Shown: one piece after another, positions 1-8,064 of the stretch
How the letters are laid out: every line of letters starts with the position of its first letter
How positions within the stretch are numbered: the stretch's first letter is position 1
From: Actinomycetes bacterium
GTDB taxonomy: Bacteria; Actinomycetota; Acidimicrobiia; Acidimicrobiales; SZUA-35
Reading direction: 5' to 3'
Length of the DNA: 24,516 nt
NCBI GenBank assembly: GCA_024227975.1
Contig: JAAETV010000725.1
Span: 1 to 24,516, forward strand
The notes under the pieces: model-generated
Told to the model about the DNA's origin: nothing
Databases searched by the model: none
Seen by the model: only the letters and a program-made list of their open reading frames with translations
Translations under genes and position numbers: made by a program

Positions 1-1
1 C

Positions 2-103
2 CTATGGGCCCGATGGAGGGAGATAGACAAGAACCTCGACGCCTACGCCGAACGCCGCTCAACCGAGACCGCAGTAGTTGTCTTGGAGCCGCGGTCCGAC
101 TGA
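2..103 (+). CDS. C-terminal end of a deazaflavin (F420)-dependent nitroreductase-like protein, partial
   Basis: Frame 2 is open from the window edge to a TGA at 101-103, giving 33 residues that begin LWARWREIDKNLDAY. A tryptophan-rich helix, then a Tyr and Arg-containing stretch, then a TAVVVLEP strand just before the stop resembles the C-terminus of the Ddn/F420H2-dependent nitroreductase family (PF04075), where a 'Y..R..R..PVVVLEP' ending is typical. Those split-barrel enzymes use reduced F420 to reduce nitro or quinone-like substrates in actinobacteria. The cofactor-binding part lies outside the window, so the assignment rests only on the tail. The frame ends one base before a hairpin that separates it from the convergent hydrolase gene. 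Confidence 0.55.
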   Translation, partial: LWARWREIDKNLDAYAERRSTETAVVVLEPRSD

Positions 104-121
104 CCAGGCACCCGGGCCTGG
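104..121. terminator. Hairpin filling the 18-nt gap between convergent genes
   Basis: CCAGGC at 104-109 and GCCTGG at 116-121 form a perfect 6-bp GC-rich stem around a 6-nt loop. It exactly fills the space between the stop at 101-103 (+ strand) and the stop at 122-124 (- strand). The symmetry would let it act for both directions. There is no long T tract on either side, only TTAT to the right, so a classical intrinsic terminator is plausible but not proven. Confidence 0.5.
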
Positions 122-1927
122 TTATCGGAAGGAGCGGGGGATGACGGGGAGCACGACCGCCGAGGGGCGAGCGGCCTGATGATAGATGGTCTGGTTGGCC
201 GTAACGGGCGTGGCGCCCTCTCCGAACGGCTCTCCGGTATTCAGATTCCGATCGAAGCGAGGGAAGTTCGATGAGCTGATCTCGAGCCGTATCCGATGGC
301 CGGTCTGGAAGAGGTTCGATGTCGCCCACAAGTCGATCGTGAACCGATAGACCTCTCCCGGCTCCATCAAGTCTGGGTCGGCCGCCGAATCTCGGTAGCG
401 GGCTCGGATGATCCCATCGAGCAGATTCATGGCGTATCCGTCGGGCCGAACGTCGATCAGCTTCGCCGTGAAGTCGGTGTCAACGGCGCTCGAAGAAGCC
501 CACAACTCCACTGTCACCGGGCCAGTCACCTCCATGGGCCGATCGAGTGGATCCGAGGTGAACACCAGGACGTCGAGCCGATCCTCAACTGGGCGCTGAT
601 CGCGCACCCCCATGTCGATGATGAGGTTGTTGCCTCCCATCGTTGGTACCGGATCCAATGGGTCGTAGACGAAGGTGTCGGCCGCTTCGTTGGCAGGAGG
701 AACAGTCGACAGGGTGCCGTCGCCATCTATCGAGTTCGCGGCTCCTTCGCTGTGCAGGTACCAGTGGATCGGCCGCATCGCCGGTGGCGGCCAATCGGCA
801 AGCGTCTGCCAGCGGTTCTCGCCCAGGGTGAACACCGAGACCGGTGGCTCCTCGGTGATCCCGTTGTCGATGTCCTTCAGCCAGTGGTCGAACCATCGCA
901 ACAAGGTCTGGTTGAGATCGATGAGGGCCTCCGGGCCGAAATCGATATCACCGGTTCCCTTGGAACTGGGCACGCTATAGGGCAACAGATGGCCCCAGGG
1001 TCCGATGATCAGGCGCTGCCCTTGACGGGCTCGGCTATGGCGACTGGCCGCTGTGATGCTCTGGTAGGCGTTCGGGCCGCCCTCAGCAAACACGTCGTAC
1101 CACGACGTCACGTGCAGCATCGGTACAGTCACGTTCTCGGCGTGACGATTGACGTTGGCTCGGTACCAATACTCGCCGTCGTCGGCATTGGTGATGTGCT
1201 CGGAGAAGTAGGGGGCAGTCTCGGCTAGGAGGTCGGCCCAGTGGCGGATGGGAAGGTGGCGGAACCACTCCTCGGTGAGCGGGGTGGTGAAGTTCAACCC
1301 GAACGGCGTCCGACGGATCATGGCGTAGTCCCCGTCGATGTAGTCGAGGACCTGTTCGACGAGATCGTGGCGGCCTGCCCGTTCCAAGGTGTCACGTCCC
1401 TTGAAGATGGCGTAGGGCACGAGCCAGCCCCAGTTGGCGGCACCACCAGTGTGGTAGATCCAGCTCTGGTGATAGTCCGATGAGGCTGAGACCGGAGCCA
1501 TGGCCTGGAGCGATGGCGGCATCGGATCGTGGCAGGCGATGAGGTACTGGGTCAGGCCGAGATACGACTGACCCGTTGTGCCGACTCGACCGTTGGCCGA
1601 GGGCAGCCGGGCCGCCCACTCGACCGCATCGTAGCCATCGGCCGCTTCCTGGAAGATCGTGTCGTAGTCACCGTCGGAAGAGAACCGGCCACGGCAATCC
1701 TGAGTTATCGACAGATAGCCGTAGCGGGCGAAGAAGGTATTGGGGCCGTTGGGGTCGGTCGAGCCGCTCTTGCCGTAGGGGGTTCGACTCAACAACACAG
1801 GGAAGCGGCCAGGGGCATCGGGGCGGACGATGTCGGCGTACAGAGTGACGCCGTCTCTGGTCTGCATAGCAACGTCAGTTTCGGTGACAACCCGGTATTC
1901 CCGGCGAGCAGGTGTGATCAGCGACAC
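122..1927 (-). CDS. CocE/NonD family alpha/beta hydrolase (X-Pro dipeptidyl-peptidase S15-like)
   Basis: The protein matches the CocE/NonD hydrolase fold: an S15 alpha/beta-hydrolase domain followed by a C-terminal jelly-roll (PF08530-type) domain. These are serine esterases or acylaminopeptidases that cleave ester or amide bonds; the natural substrate cannot be read from sequence. The full triad is visible when numbered from the GTG at 1927: Ser121 in GQSYLG, Asp278 in TSWYDVF and His313 in GPWGH. The RTPYG motif near residue 50 carries the Tyr expected in the oxyanion hole. The C-terminal half shows the usual NTGEPFGE and YHQAARPSAVVLPV-type ending. The protein is 601 aa, normal for the family. 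I chose the GTG at 1925-1927 because AGGGGG lies 5 nt upstream; a TTG at 1963 would add 12 residues without a good ribosome site. No signal peptide is seen, so it is probably cytoplasmic. It is divergent from a paralogue at 2091. Confidence 0.9.
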   Translation of the reverse strand: MSLITPARREYRVVTETDVAMQTRDGVTLYADIVRPDAPGRFPVLLSRTPYGKSGSTDPNGPNTFFARYGYLSITQDCRGRFSSDGDYDTIFQEAADGYDAVEWAARLPSANGRVGTTGQSYLGLTQYLIACHDPMPPSLQAMAPVSASSDYHQSWIYHTGGAANWGWLVPYAIFKGRDTLERAGRHDLVEQVLDYIDGDYAMIRRTPFGLNFTTPLTEEWFRHLPIRHWADLLAETAPYFSEHITNADDGEYWYRANVNRHAENVTVPMLHVTSWYDVFAEGGPNAYQSITAASRHSRARQGQRLIIGPWGHLLPYSVPSSKGTGDIDFGPEALIDLNQTLLRWFDHWLKDIDNGITEEPPVSVFTLGENRWQTLADWPPPAMRPIHWYLHSEGAANSIDGDGTLSTVPPANEAADTFVYDPLDPVPTMGGNNLIIDMGVRDQRPVEDRLDVLVFTSDPLDRPMEVTGPVTVELWASSSAVDTDFTAKLIDVRPDGYAMNLLDGIIRARYRDSAADPDLMEPGEVYRFTIDLWATSNLFQTGHRIRLEISSSNFPRFDRNLNTGEPFGEGATPVTANQTIYHQAARPSAVVLPVIPRSFR

Positions 1928-2090
1928 GGCATCCCCCTGGTGAGCTTGGCTGGTGTGTGCCAACGAAGCTTGTCACAGCGACCGCAGCAACATCCTGCCC
2001 TCGCCCGACTGGTGCCGCTCTGGTCGCCCTGGTGGCAAGGCTCGACGGGTGGGATGATTGATCCGATCGTCCGGCGACGAAGGAGGCAAT

Positions 2091-4025
2091 GTGACCTTGG
2101 TCGAGCAACGACCGGAACAGTACGACGTCGTCATAGCCCGCAGCATCAAGATGACGGCTCGCGACGGCACCGTGCTCTCGGCCGATGTCTATCGTCCGGC
2201 TACCGATGGCGAGACCGAACCGGGACCGTTCCCCGCCATTCTGGTGCGATCCCCCTACGACACGCGCTCGGCTGGCCCCTCAGGGCAGCGGGCCAACGGT
2301 GAGTACTTCGCCAAGCGCGGCTACCTCTACATCGTGCAAGACAGTCGCGGTCGCTATGGGTCCGAAGGCGAGTTCATCCTCCTAGCCAATGATCATCTCG
2401 ATGGCTATGACGCCATCGAGTGGGCTGCCACCCTCCCGTATTGTGATGGGCGGATCGGAACCCAGGGCACCTCGCTACGGGGATGGAACCAGAACGCGGC
2501 TGCCCTGGAGCGCCCACCCCATCTCGAATGCATGTGGATCAACCAGGGGGGATGGAACGGCTACCTCAACTCCCTCCGCCACAACGGGGCGCTGGAGCTT
2601 CGCTGGCTGGCCTGGGCCGTTGACAATTCAACCACCGCCCGTGAGCTGGGTGACCGACCCGACCTCATCGAGGCCCAGGTTGCCAACGGCATCGACATGT
2701 TCGAGTGGCTGACCCGCCTCCCCTGGAGCGAAGGTGATAGCCCCCTGACCAATGTGCCAGGCTACGAGCGCTGGGCTCTCGACCTCTACCGCCACAGCGA
2801 CCTCGACGACTTCTGGCTCGACCGCAGCCGCAACTTCGAGCCCTATGCCACCGAGAGTGCCGCCGTTCCGACCATGTACGCCGGCTCCTGGTACGACTCC
2901 TACTCGAAGGCCACCGTCGACAAGTTTGCCGCACTCGCTCGGTCTAGGCAGCATCAGTACCTGCTCATGGGGCCAGGGGTACACGGAGGCCCGAACTTCG
3001 ACCGGCGTTTCGCCGGCGAGGTGGATATGGGGGAGCGAGCCACGATCGCCGGCAACCTGGCCGAGTCCCGGCTCGCATTGATGACAGCCTGGTTCGACCG
3101 CTGGCTCAAAGACCACGACAACGGCATCGACACCGCTCCGGCCGTGCGCCTGTTCGTGATGGGTGGTGGAAGCGGGCATCACGAGAGTGGCCGCCTGCAC
3201 CACGGAGGTGATTGGGAGACCTTCGACCGGTGGCCCATCGATGGCACCCGATCCGTTGACTACCAGCTTGGACCCGTAGGCGCACTCGCCACCAACCTCG
3301 TCGGAGGGCCCGAAAGCTGGGCCGCGCCCGGCGGGGGCGGATCTGCCTCGACCTCGTTCCGGTTCGACCCTGCGGATCCGCTACCGACGGTCTCGGCCAA
3401 TGTGTCGTCGATGAACGAGCTGTTGGCGTGGCCAGAGCGAGGTTTCGGCCGCCCCGCTCCCAACCTCTTGAAACGGACCATGCTGATCCAGGGTGGCGCC
3501 GACCAGGTCCTGCGACCGGACCTGCACTGTCCGGGTCCGGCCGGAATGCCGCTCACCGAACGTCCCGACACCCTTGCCTTCACCACCGAGCCACTCACCA
3601 ACCCACTGGACGTGATCGGCACCCCCAAGGTCGACATCTGGTTCTCGAGCGATGCCAGCGACACTGATCTCTTCGTGATGTTGCTCGACCTCTACCCTCC
3701 CGACGACGGGCACCCCGACGGATACCGCCTCAACATCTGCGACTCGATCATGCGAGTGCGCTACCGCCATTCCTTTGCCGAGCCGAAGTTCCTCTCGCCG
3801 GGGATGATTGTGCGGGTGTCGTTCGAGCTCTACCCAACGGCCAACCGGTTCGCAGTGGGCCACCAGATCCAGGTACTGGTGTCGTCCTCATCGTTTCCCC
3901 GATTCGACGTCAACCCCAACACGGGTGAGCCGATCGGTCGCCATACCTCGACGAGACCAGCCATCAACACGATCCATCACGATGCCACCCACCCATCACG
4001 GATCATCCTCCCGGTACGAGTTTGA
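2091..4025 (+). CDS. CocE/NonD family alpha/beta hydrolase, divergent paralogue with altered nucleophile elbow
   Basis: This is the same family as the divergent neighbour: an S15-type hydrolase domain plus a C-terminal jelly roll ending in the same NTGEPIG and HPSRIILPVRV signature. Numbered from the GTG at 2091, the triad candidates are Ser128 in GTSLRG, Asp269 in GSWYDSY and His298 in GPGVHGG. The Tyr that normally follows the nucleophile (GxSYxG) is Leu here, and the His motif is GPGVH instead of GPWGH, while the oxyanion Tyr in RSPYDT is kept. It should still be a serine hydrolase, with a changed pocket. GTG 2091 is preferred because AAGGAGG lies 4 nt upstream; a TTG at 2058 in the same frame would place that ribosome site inside the gene. 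The length is 644 aa, slightly long because of a Gly/Ser-rich loop near residues 405-415. Confidence 0.88.
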   Translation: MTLVEQRPEQYDVVIARSIKMTARDGTVLSADVYRPATDGETEPGPFPAILVRSPYDTRSAGPSGQRANGEYFAKRGYLYIVQDSRGRYGSEGEFILLANDHLDGYDAIEWAATLPYCDGRIGTQGTSLRGWNQNAAALERPPHLECMWINQGGWNGYLNSLRHNGALELRWLAWAVDNSTTARELGDRPDLIEAQVANGIDMFEWLTRLPWSEGDSPLTNVPGYERWALDLYRHSDLDDFWLDRSRNFEPYATESAAVPTMYAGSWYDSYSKATVDKFAALARSRQHQYLLMGPGVHGGPNFDRRFAGEVDMGERATIAGNLAESRLALMTAWFDRWLKDHDNGIDTAPAVRLFVMGGGSGHHESGRLHHGGDWETFDRWPIDGTRSVDYQLGPVGALATNLVGGPESWAAPGGGGSASTSFRFDPADPLPTVSANVSSMNELLAWPERGFGRPAPNLLKRTMLIQGGADQVLRPDLHCPGPAGMPLTERPDTLAFTTEPLTNPLDVIGTPKVDIWFSSDASDTDLFVMLLDLYPPDDGHPDGYRLNICDSIMRVRYRHSFAEPKFLSPGMIVRVSFELYPTANRFAVGHQIQVLVSSSSFPRFDVNPNTGEPIGRHTSTRPAINTIHHDATHPSRIILPVRV

Positions 4026-4085
4026 GCCTGGTGTCAGAGCTCACTCACTCGAGATCACCTCTGGGTGCACCAGTCCCACCAGCTC

Positions 4086-5288
4086 TCAGGTGGCCGGCTC
4101 CGATCGGCCGATGATCCGTTCGGCCGGTACCAGGAACTGAGCGACTGCGGCCAAGGCGAGGATGGCACCTCCGTAGAAGAAAGCTTCGTTAGTCTCGATC
4201 ACTCCGAGCAGGGCACCGACGACCAGGGGTCCGATCGTCTGGCCCGCCCTCAGGAATGAGGTGTAGATCGACACCACCGCGGCCCTTGCCTCTCCCGGAG
4301 CGTTGCCGGCAACGAGATCCTGGAGGGTGGGGATGGTTGCCCCCTCCGCCCAGCCATAGGCCAAAGACGCCACCAGAAGCACGGTGATGGAGGCGGCCCA
4401 TCCGACGGCGGCGTAGGAGATGGCCAGCACTGCGGTTCCGAGCAGCGTCAGCCGCCGCCCGCCGAGGGCCTTCCTGGTCCGGCCCAGAAGCAGTGCCGCC
4501 ACCGTCGCCGACAGAGCCGGAACCACGATCACCAGGCCTCGTTCGCCGGCCGATAGCCCGAATCGGTCTTCGAGAAGGAGGGGCATCGCGGTCAGGAAAA
4601 GCCCGAAGATCAAGGCGAAGATCACGAAGGCCAAAAGGGTCGGGGCAAAGATGATGGGCTGACGGAGCCCGTGGCGGGCTATCCGGATCCGGTCGGTGAT
4701 TCGCCCGTCTCCGGTACCACCCCCCGACAGCCGGCTGGCGATGAGGCCAGCGCACACCAGCGACCACAGCATCGGGATGTAGGCGTAGCGCCAGGTGCCG
4801 AGCTCGGTGAGGAAGCCGCCGATGGCCGGGAACAAGGCGATGCAGACGGTGAGCACCGCCGAGTTCCAGCCGATGAAGCGGGCCCGATCGTTCCCTTCCC
4901 AGTGGTCGCTGATGATGGTCACCGACAGTCCGATCAGGGAGGCGCTGCCTGCCCCTTGGGCGAAGCGGGCAGCCAGCAACAACTCGAAGCTGGGAGCCAG
5001 GGCCGCCCCCAACCCGGCGAGGCCGAAGGCGAGCAGCGATGGCACCAATACGGCTCTTCGCCCGTAGCGATCGGCGAGTACGCCCATGATCGGAGCCAGC
5101 ACGATGCCGGGTGCTGGGCTGGCGGCGACCAGGAGGCCCGCCGACCCGTCGGGCTCCCCGAAATCGTGGAGGATGTCGGGGATCGAGGCCGAGATGAGGG
5201 TGTTGGCCATGATCCCGGTCACAGTGATACTGAAGATCAACCAGAGGGGTGGCGCTAGGCCTGTTGTCCCTGAAGTGTCCTCGGTCAT
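4086..5288 (-). CDS. MFS transporter, drug:H+ antiporter-like
   Basis: This 400-aa, highly hydrophobic protein has about 12 predicted membrane helices in two halves, typical of the major facilitator superfamily. The signature loop between helices 2 and 3 is GVLADRYGRR at about residues 69-78 (MFS motif A). This points to proton-coupled transport of a small molecule at the inner membrane, most like DHA1-type exporters or sugar/metabolite carriers. The cargo is unknown. The start is the ATG at 5286-5288, with GGGAG about 9 nt upstream; a longer open frame to 5381 adds an unlikely 31-residue N-terminus. It is divergent from the DinB-like gene at 5464. A 12-nt element just upstream of this start reappears inverted in the divergent gap. 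Confidence 0.9.
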   Translation of the reverse strand: MTEDTSGTTGLAPPLWLIFSITVTGIMANTLISASIPDILHDFGEPDGSAGLLVAASPAPGIVLAPIMGVLADRYGRRAVLVPSLLAFGLAGLGAALAPSFELLLAARFAQGAGSASLIGLSVTIISDHWEGNDRARFIGWNSAVLTVCIALFPAIGGFLTELGTWRYAYIPMLWSLVCAGLIASRLSGGGTGDGRITDRIRIARHGLRQPIIFAPTLLAFVIFALIFGLFLTAMPLLLEDRFGLSAGERGLVIVVPALSATVAALLLGRTRKALGGRRLTLLGTAVLAISYAAVGWAASITVLLVASLAYGWAEGATIPTLQDLVAGNAPGEARAAVVSIYTSFLRAGQTIGPLVVGALLGVIETNEAFFYGGAILALAAVAQFLVPAERIIGRSEPAT

Positions 5289-5416
5289 GGTTGCACTCTC
5301 CCTTGCCTGGCCAAGTATGCAACGAATGGGCACCCCGCGGCTTGGCAACGGTAGCCAGCGGGTGTGATCTACCCCGAGCACCCCTCGTCACCCCAGCAGT
5401 GCGGTTTCGAGAGTGC
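5289..5416. promoter_or_regulatory. Divergent promoter region with a long-spaced inverted repeat
   Basis: The region between the MFS start (5288) and the DinB-like start (5464) holds GGTTGCACTCTC at 5289-5300 and its near-perfect inverse GAGAGTGCATCC at 5409-5420 (11 of 12 positions match as an inverted pair). The left copy overlaps the MFS ribosome-binding site; the right copy lies about 45 nt upstream of the DinB-like ATG. It could be a pair of operator sites serving both genes. No clear -10/-35 boxes were recognised. This is suggestive only. Confidence 0.25.
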
Positions 5417-5463
5417 ATCCGTCGAATCTGCTTCCTGGCCCGCTGATGTGATGAACTCATGGC

Positions 5464-5973
5464 ATGGACGTCGCAGCCCTCTTCGCCGAGCTATACGGTC
5501 GGGTCGCCCCGCTGGCTCGTTACGCCGTCGCAGGGCTCACGCCCGACCAGCTCAACCAAGCCCCAGCCGGTGCTGACAACAGCATCGGCTGGCTCATCTG
5601 GCACCTGGCCCGAGTCCAGGATCACCACATGGCCGAGATCCTCGACCAGGACCAGCTCTGGGTAGCCGACATGAGCTGGGCTCCTCGTTTCGGGTTGGAT
5701 CCCGATCCGTCCAACATCGGCTACGGCCACTCGGCCGATGATGTGGCCAAGGTGCACCCCGACGGGCCGGAGTCGCTGCTCGCCTACCTGGACGCGGTCG
5801 AAGCCCGCACCTTCACCTACCTGCAAGGTCTCCAGGATGTCGACCTCGACCGGATCGTCGATCGCCGGTGGGATCCTCCGGTCACCCTTGGGGTTCGGCT
5901 GGTCAGCATCGCCGATGACTCAATCCAACATGTGGGCCAGGCCTGCTACCTGCGCGGCATGTTCGGCTGGTGA
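5464..5973 (+). CDS. DinB-like / DUF664 family protein (mycothiol-transferase superfamily)
   Basis: A 169-aa four-helix-bundle protein of the DinB/DUF664 (PF04978) type. Family hallmarks are the IGWLIWHLARVQDHH segment (His47, Asp53 and His54 region) and the C-terminal DDSIQHVGQACYLRG segment (His156), which supply metal-binding histidines. In actinobacteria, members of this superfamily are thiol transferases using mycothiol (bacillithiol in Firmicutes) for detoxification, but most are uncharacterised. It is soluble and cytoplasmic. The length is normal for a single-domain member. The ATG at 5464 has only a weak ribosome site. The gene converges on the acyltransferase gene with a 10-nt gap and is divergent from an exporter-like MFS gene, so a role in modifying something later exported is possible but speculative. 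Confidence 0.85.
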   Translation: MDVAALFAELYGRVAPLARYAVAGLTPDQLNQAPAGADNSIGWLIWHLARVQDHHMAEILDQDQLWVADMSWAPRFGLDPDPSNIGYGHSADDVAKVHPDGPESLLAYLDAVEARTFTYLQGLQDVDLDRIVDRRWDPPVTLGVRLVSIADDSIQHVGQACYLRGMFGW

Positions 5974-5983
5974 TCTCACGGTG

Positions 5984-7087
5984 CTAGTAGGGAACAGATG
6001 GTTCAGCCGAGGACGACCCCAGCCCTCGCGGAGTCTGAGCCCTATCGGCGGCTTGGGCCTGAGCCTCAACGGTTTGGATCTGCTCATAGTCGATGTTCGA
6101 TTCGATCCAGTCGTCGACGGTTTGCCAGTGGTCGAATAGCCAGTTGGCTTGGCTGGCCCGATCAGAGGGCCGGTCATTGATCGGGACTGACCACCCATGG
6201 GCGCGTACCGTCCGATTCAGGGGGACCGATGCCCACAGGTCACCGAAGCCGTGAAGCTGTTCCAGGCCGGCATGGGCCACGAACACCACGATGGCATCTG
6301 GTGCCCCGTCGATCGCAGCCGTCAGCCCACCGGTCTTGGGTAGCAGGGTGTGCTTCAGTCGTCTCGCTCTGGCCGCCTGCTCATGATTTCCCCGCTCCTC
6401 CAACGCCTTGATCGACTCGACACGGCGTCCGGTCGTGTAGTTCCCGCCCTCGGGGAAGATCACCAGGGTCTCGTCGGCTTCGAGGCTCGATGACAGTTGT
6501 CGGATCCTCTCCAGCTCAGCTGCCCTATCTGAGGGATTCGCTGCGACATAGTGAAACCCGAGGCGCTCCCCGCTGATGTCGAGGAATGGATCCCACTGGA
6601 GCTTGGCCGCCCCGACCATATGAATCCGACGGCCGAAGTCACGAACGACGACGCGGGCGATCAGGAACGCATCCCCTGGTCCCGCATGCCGAGGAAGTAG
6701 GAGCTGGCGGCCAGCTCCAACCCGGTCGCTGGAGGGAAAGAACGAGAAGCCCAGGCAGAGGCGAATGGCCCGAGTGATGAGGGCCAAGTACTGCCCGAGG
6801 AGCACGGTATTGGCTCGCACCCAGAACCGGCGGCCCATGAAGAGCCCGAATCCACTTCCGATCCATACGGTGAGCAGAGCGAACAGCCCGTACACCTCGA
6901 CTACGCAGAAGGCGAGACCAACGCCGACGAAACGACTCACGCGCAACCGCTTCCGGTCGATCACCAGGTCGATGACCGCTGCGATCAGGAGTATGACCGG
7001 CGCCACTAGGGCCAAGATGACAGCACCAACGAAGACGAGGGGCGTCATCAGCAGGCGCCGAAACCATCGGGGAGGAGGATTGTCCAT
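5984..7087 (-). CDS. Membrane-anchored PlsC-type lysophospholipid/glycerol-phosphate acyltransferase
   Basis: The N-terminus (about residues 10-43 and 52-80) forms strong hydrophobic helices that would anchor it in the inner membrane. The acyltransferase domain follows, with the HX4D catalytic motif as RHAGPGD (His134, Asp139), the substrate-binding FPEG motif at about 211-214 and a LPKTGGL block near 249-255. These are the PF01553 (PlsC/LPLAT) motifs, which transfer an acyl chain from acyl-CoA or acyl-ACP to a lysophospholipid. The residue before the catalytic His is Arg instead of the common Asn. The C-terminal ~100 residues are hydrophilic and end in a low-complexity Ala/Gln/Ser tail. The length is 367 aa, longer than typical PlsC (~240). 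The ATG at 7085-7087 has AAGGA 10 nt upstream; GTG at 7093 is an alternative. It is divergent from the patatin gene, suggesting paired acyl removal and re-acylation. Confidence 0.85.
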   Translation of the reverse strand: MDNPPPRWFRRLLMTPLVFVGAVILALVAPVILLIAAVIDLVIDRKRLRVSRFVGVGLAFCVVEVYGLFALLTVWIGSGFGLFMGRRFWVRANTVLLGQYLALITRAIRLCLGFSFFPSSDRVGAGRQLLLPRHAGPGDAFLIARVVVRDFGRRIHMVGAAKLQWDPFLDISGERLGFHYVAANPSDRAAELERIRQLSSSLEADETLVIFPEGGNYTTGRRVESIKALEERGNHEQAARARRLKHTLLPKTGGLTAAIDGAPDAIVVFVAHAGLEQLHGFGDLWASVPLNRTVRAHGWSVPINDRPSDRASQANWLFDHWQTVDDWIESNIDYEQIQTVEAQAQAADRAQTPRGLGSSSAEPSVPY

Positions 7088-7200
7088 GGCCACTCAATCC
7101 TTCGTGGTACAACAGAAACTAGCACAAGGATGGACAACCTCTGATAGTGGTTGGCCCGAGATCGAATAGGTCCCTGGCACCCGCTGGTACGATCCCATCC

Positions 7201-8043
7201 ATGTCAGGGTCGGACCGAAAGCTCGCCTGGGTGCTCGGTGGGGGTGGCCTTCGGGGGGCAGCCGAAGTCGGTATGGCCAAGGCGCTGGCGGCCAAAGGCA
7301 TCCAACCTGACCTGATCGTCGGGACCTCGGTCGGCTCCATCAACGGGGCGGTACTGGCCTCGGCCCCGGTCGAGCAGTCAGTGGTTCGCCTCGAACAGAT
7401 GTGGGATGAAATGGCGGCTTCTGCGGTGTTCGATGAGTCCATCTACAGCCGACTTCGCAATCTGCTGAATCACTGGACCCATCTGCACTCCAATGAGCCG
7501 CTGAAGAACCTCATCGACGAATGGGTCGGCTTCTCCGAGATAGAGAGCGCCTTCGTCGAGTTCCAGTGTGTGGCGGCCTGTATCGAGACATCAGCTGAGC
7601 ACTGGTTCACCAAAGGGTCGGTTCGGGACGCCATCCTGGCCTCCTCAGCCCTACCCGGTGTCCTGCCTCCGATCGAAGTCGACGGGCGCCACTACATCGA
7701 TGGCGGAGTGGTCAACTCGATCCCGGTGTCTCGTGCCATTGAGTTGGGGGCCGAAGAGATCTACGTACTCCACGTTGGCCATATCGACGATCCCCTGAAG
7801 GTACCGCGCCACCCATGGGACGTTGCCATGGTGTCATTCGAGATCGCCCGTCGGCACCGCTTTCATCGGGAGCTCGAGATCCTGCGTGAAGGAGTCACGG
7901 TTCATGTGCTGCCGACCGGTAGACCACCGGGCAAATACAACGACCCGGCCAAGCTCCGCTACAACCACAATCGGGCCGTCCGCTCCCAGATCGATGCCGC
8001 CGAGAGTGCGACCGAAGCCCTCCTCGTAAGGGGTGGAATCTAG
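7201..8043 (+). CDS. Patatin-like phospholipase family protein
   Basis: A 280-aa protein with every patatin (PF01734) landmark: the oxyanion-hole glycine loop GGGGLRG at 13-19, the nucleophile elbow GTSVGS with Ser43, and the catalytic Asp in DGG at 167-169 (Ser-Asp dyad). These lipases hydrolyse acyl esters of phospholipids or other lipids. There is no signal peptide or transmembrane segment, as in the RssA/YchK-like bacterial group that it resembles. The C-terminal part, after about residue 200, is basic and Arg/His-rich, perhaps touching membranes. The start is the ATG at 7201; an upstream in-frame start at 7147 would only add an 18-residue tail without family support. It lies divergent to the PlsC-type acyltransferase, and 21 nt separate its stop from the convergent SRPBCC gene. 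Confidence 0.9.
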   Translation: MSGSDRKLAWVLGGGGLRGAAEVGMAKALAAKGIQPDLIVGTSVGSINGAVLASAPVEQSVVRLEQMWDEMAASAVFDESIYSRLRNLLNHWTHLHSNEPLKNLIDEWVGFSEIESAFVEFQCVAACIETSAEHWFTKGSVRDAILASSALPGVLPPIEVDGRHYIDGGVVNSIPVSRAIELGAEEIYVLHVGHIDDPLKVPRHPWDVAMVSFEIARRHRFHRELEILREGVTVHVLPTGRPPGKYNDPAKLRYNHNRAVRSQIDAAESATEALLVRGGI

Positions 8044-8064
8044 GCCCGGCTGAGATCCTGGGTT

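Noticed and set aside
296..1228. 310-codon open frame on the plus strand inside the first hydrolase gene
   Set aside because: It lies opposite the conserved hydrolase frame with its full catalytic triad; the translation has no recognisable motif and is a GC-rich shadow frame.
1529..2302. 257-codon plus-strand frame spanning the divergent hydrolase promoter
   Set aside because: It overlaps both hydrolase genes in the wrong frame and has no motif; the neighbours have clear ribosome sites and triads.
4189..5460. 423-codon minus-strand frame over the MFS gene
   Set aside because: It is rich in Arg, Pro and Gly with no membrane helices, and overlaps the well-supported MFS frame; it is a shifted-frame artefact.
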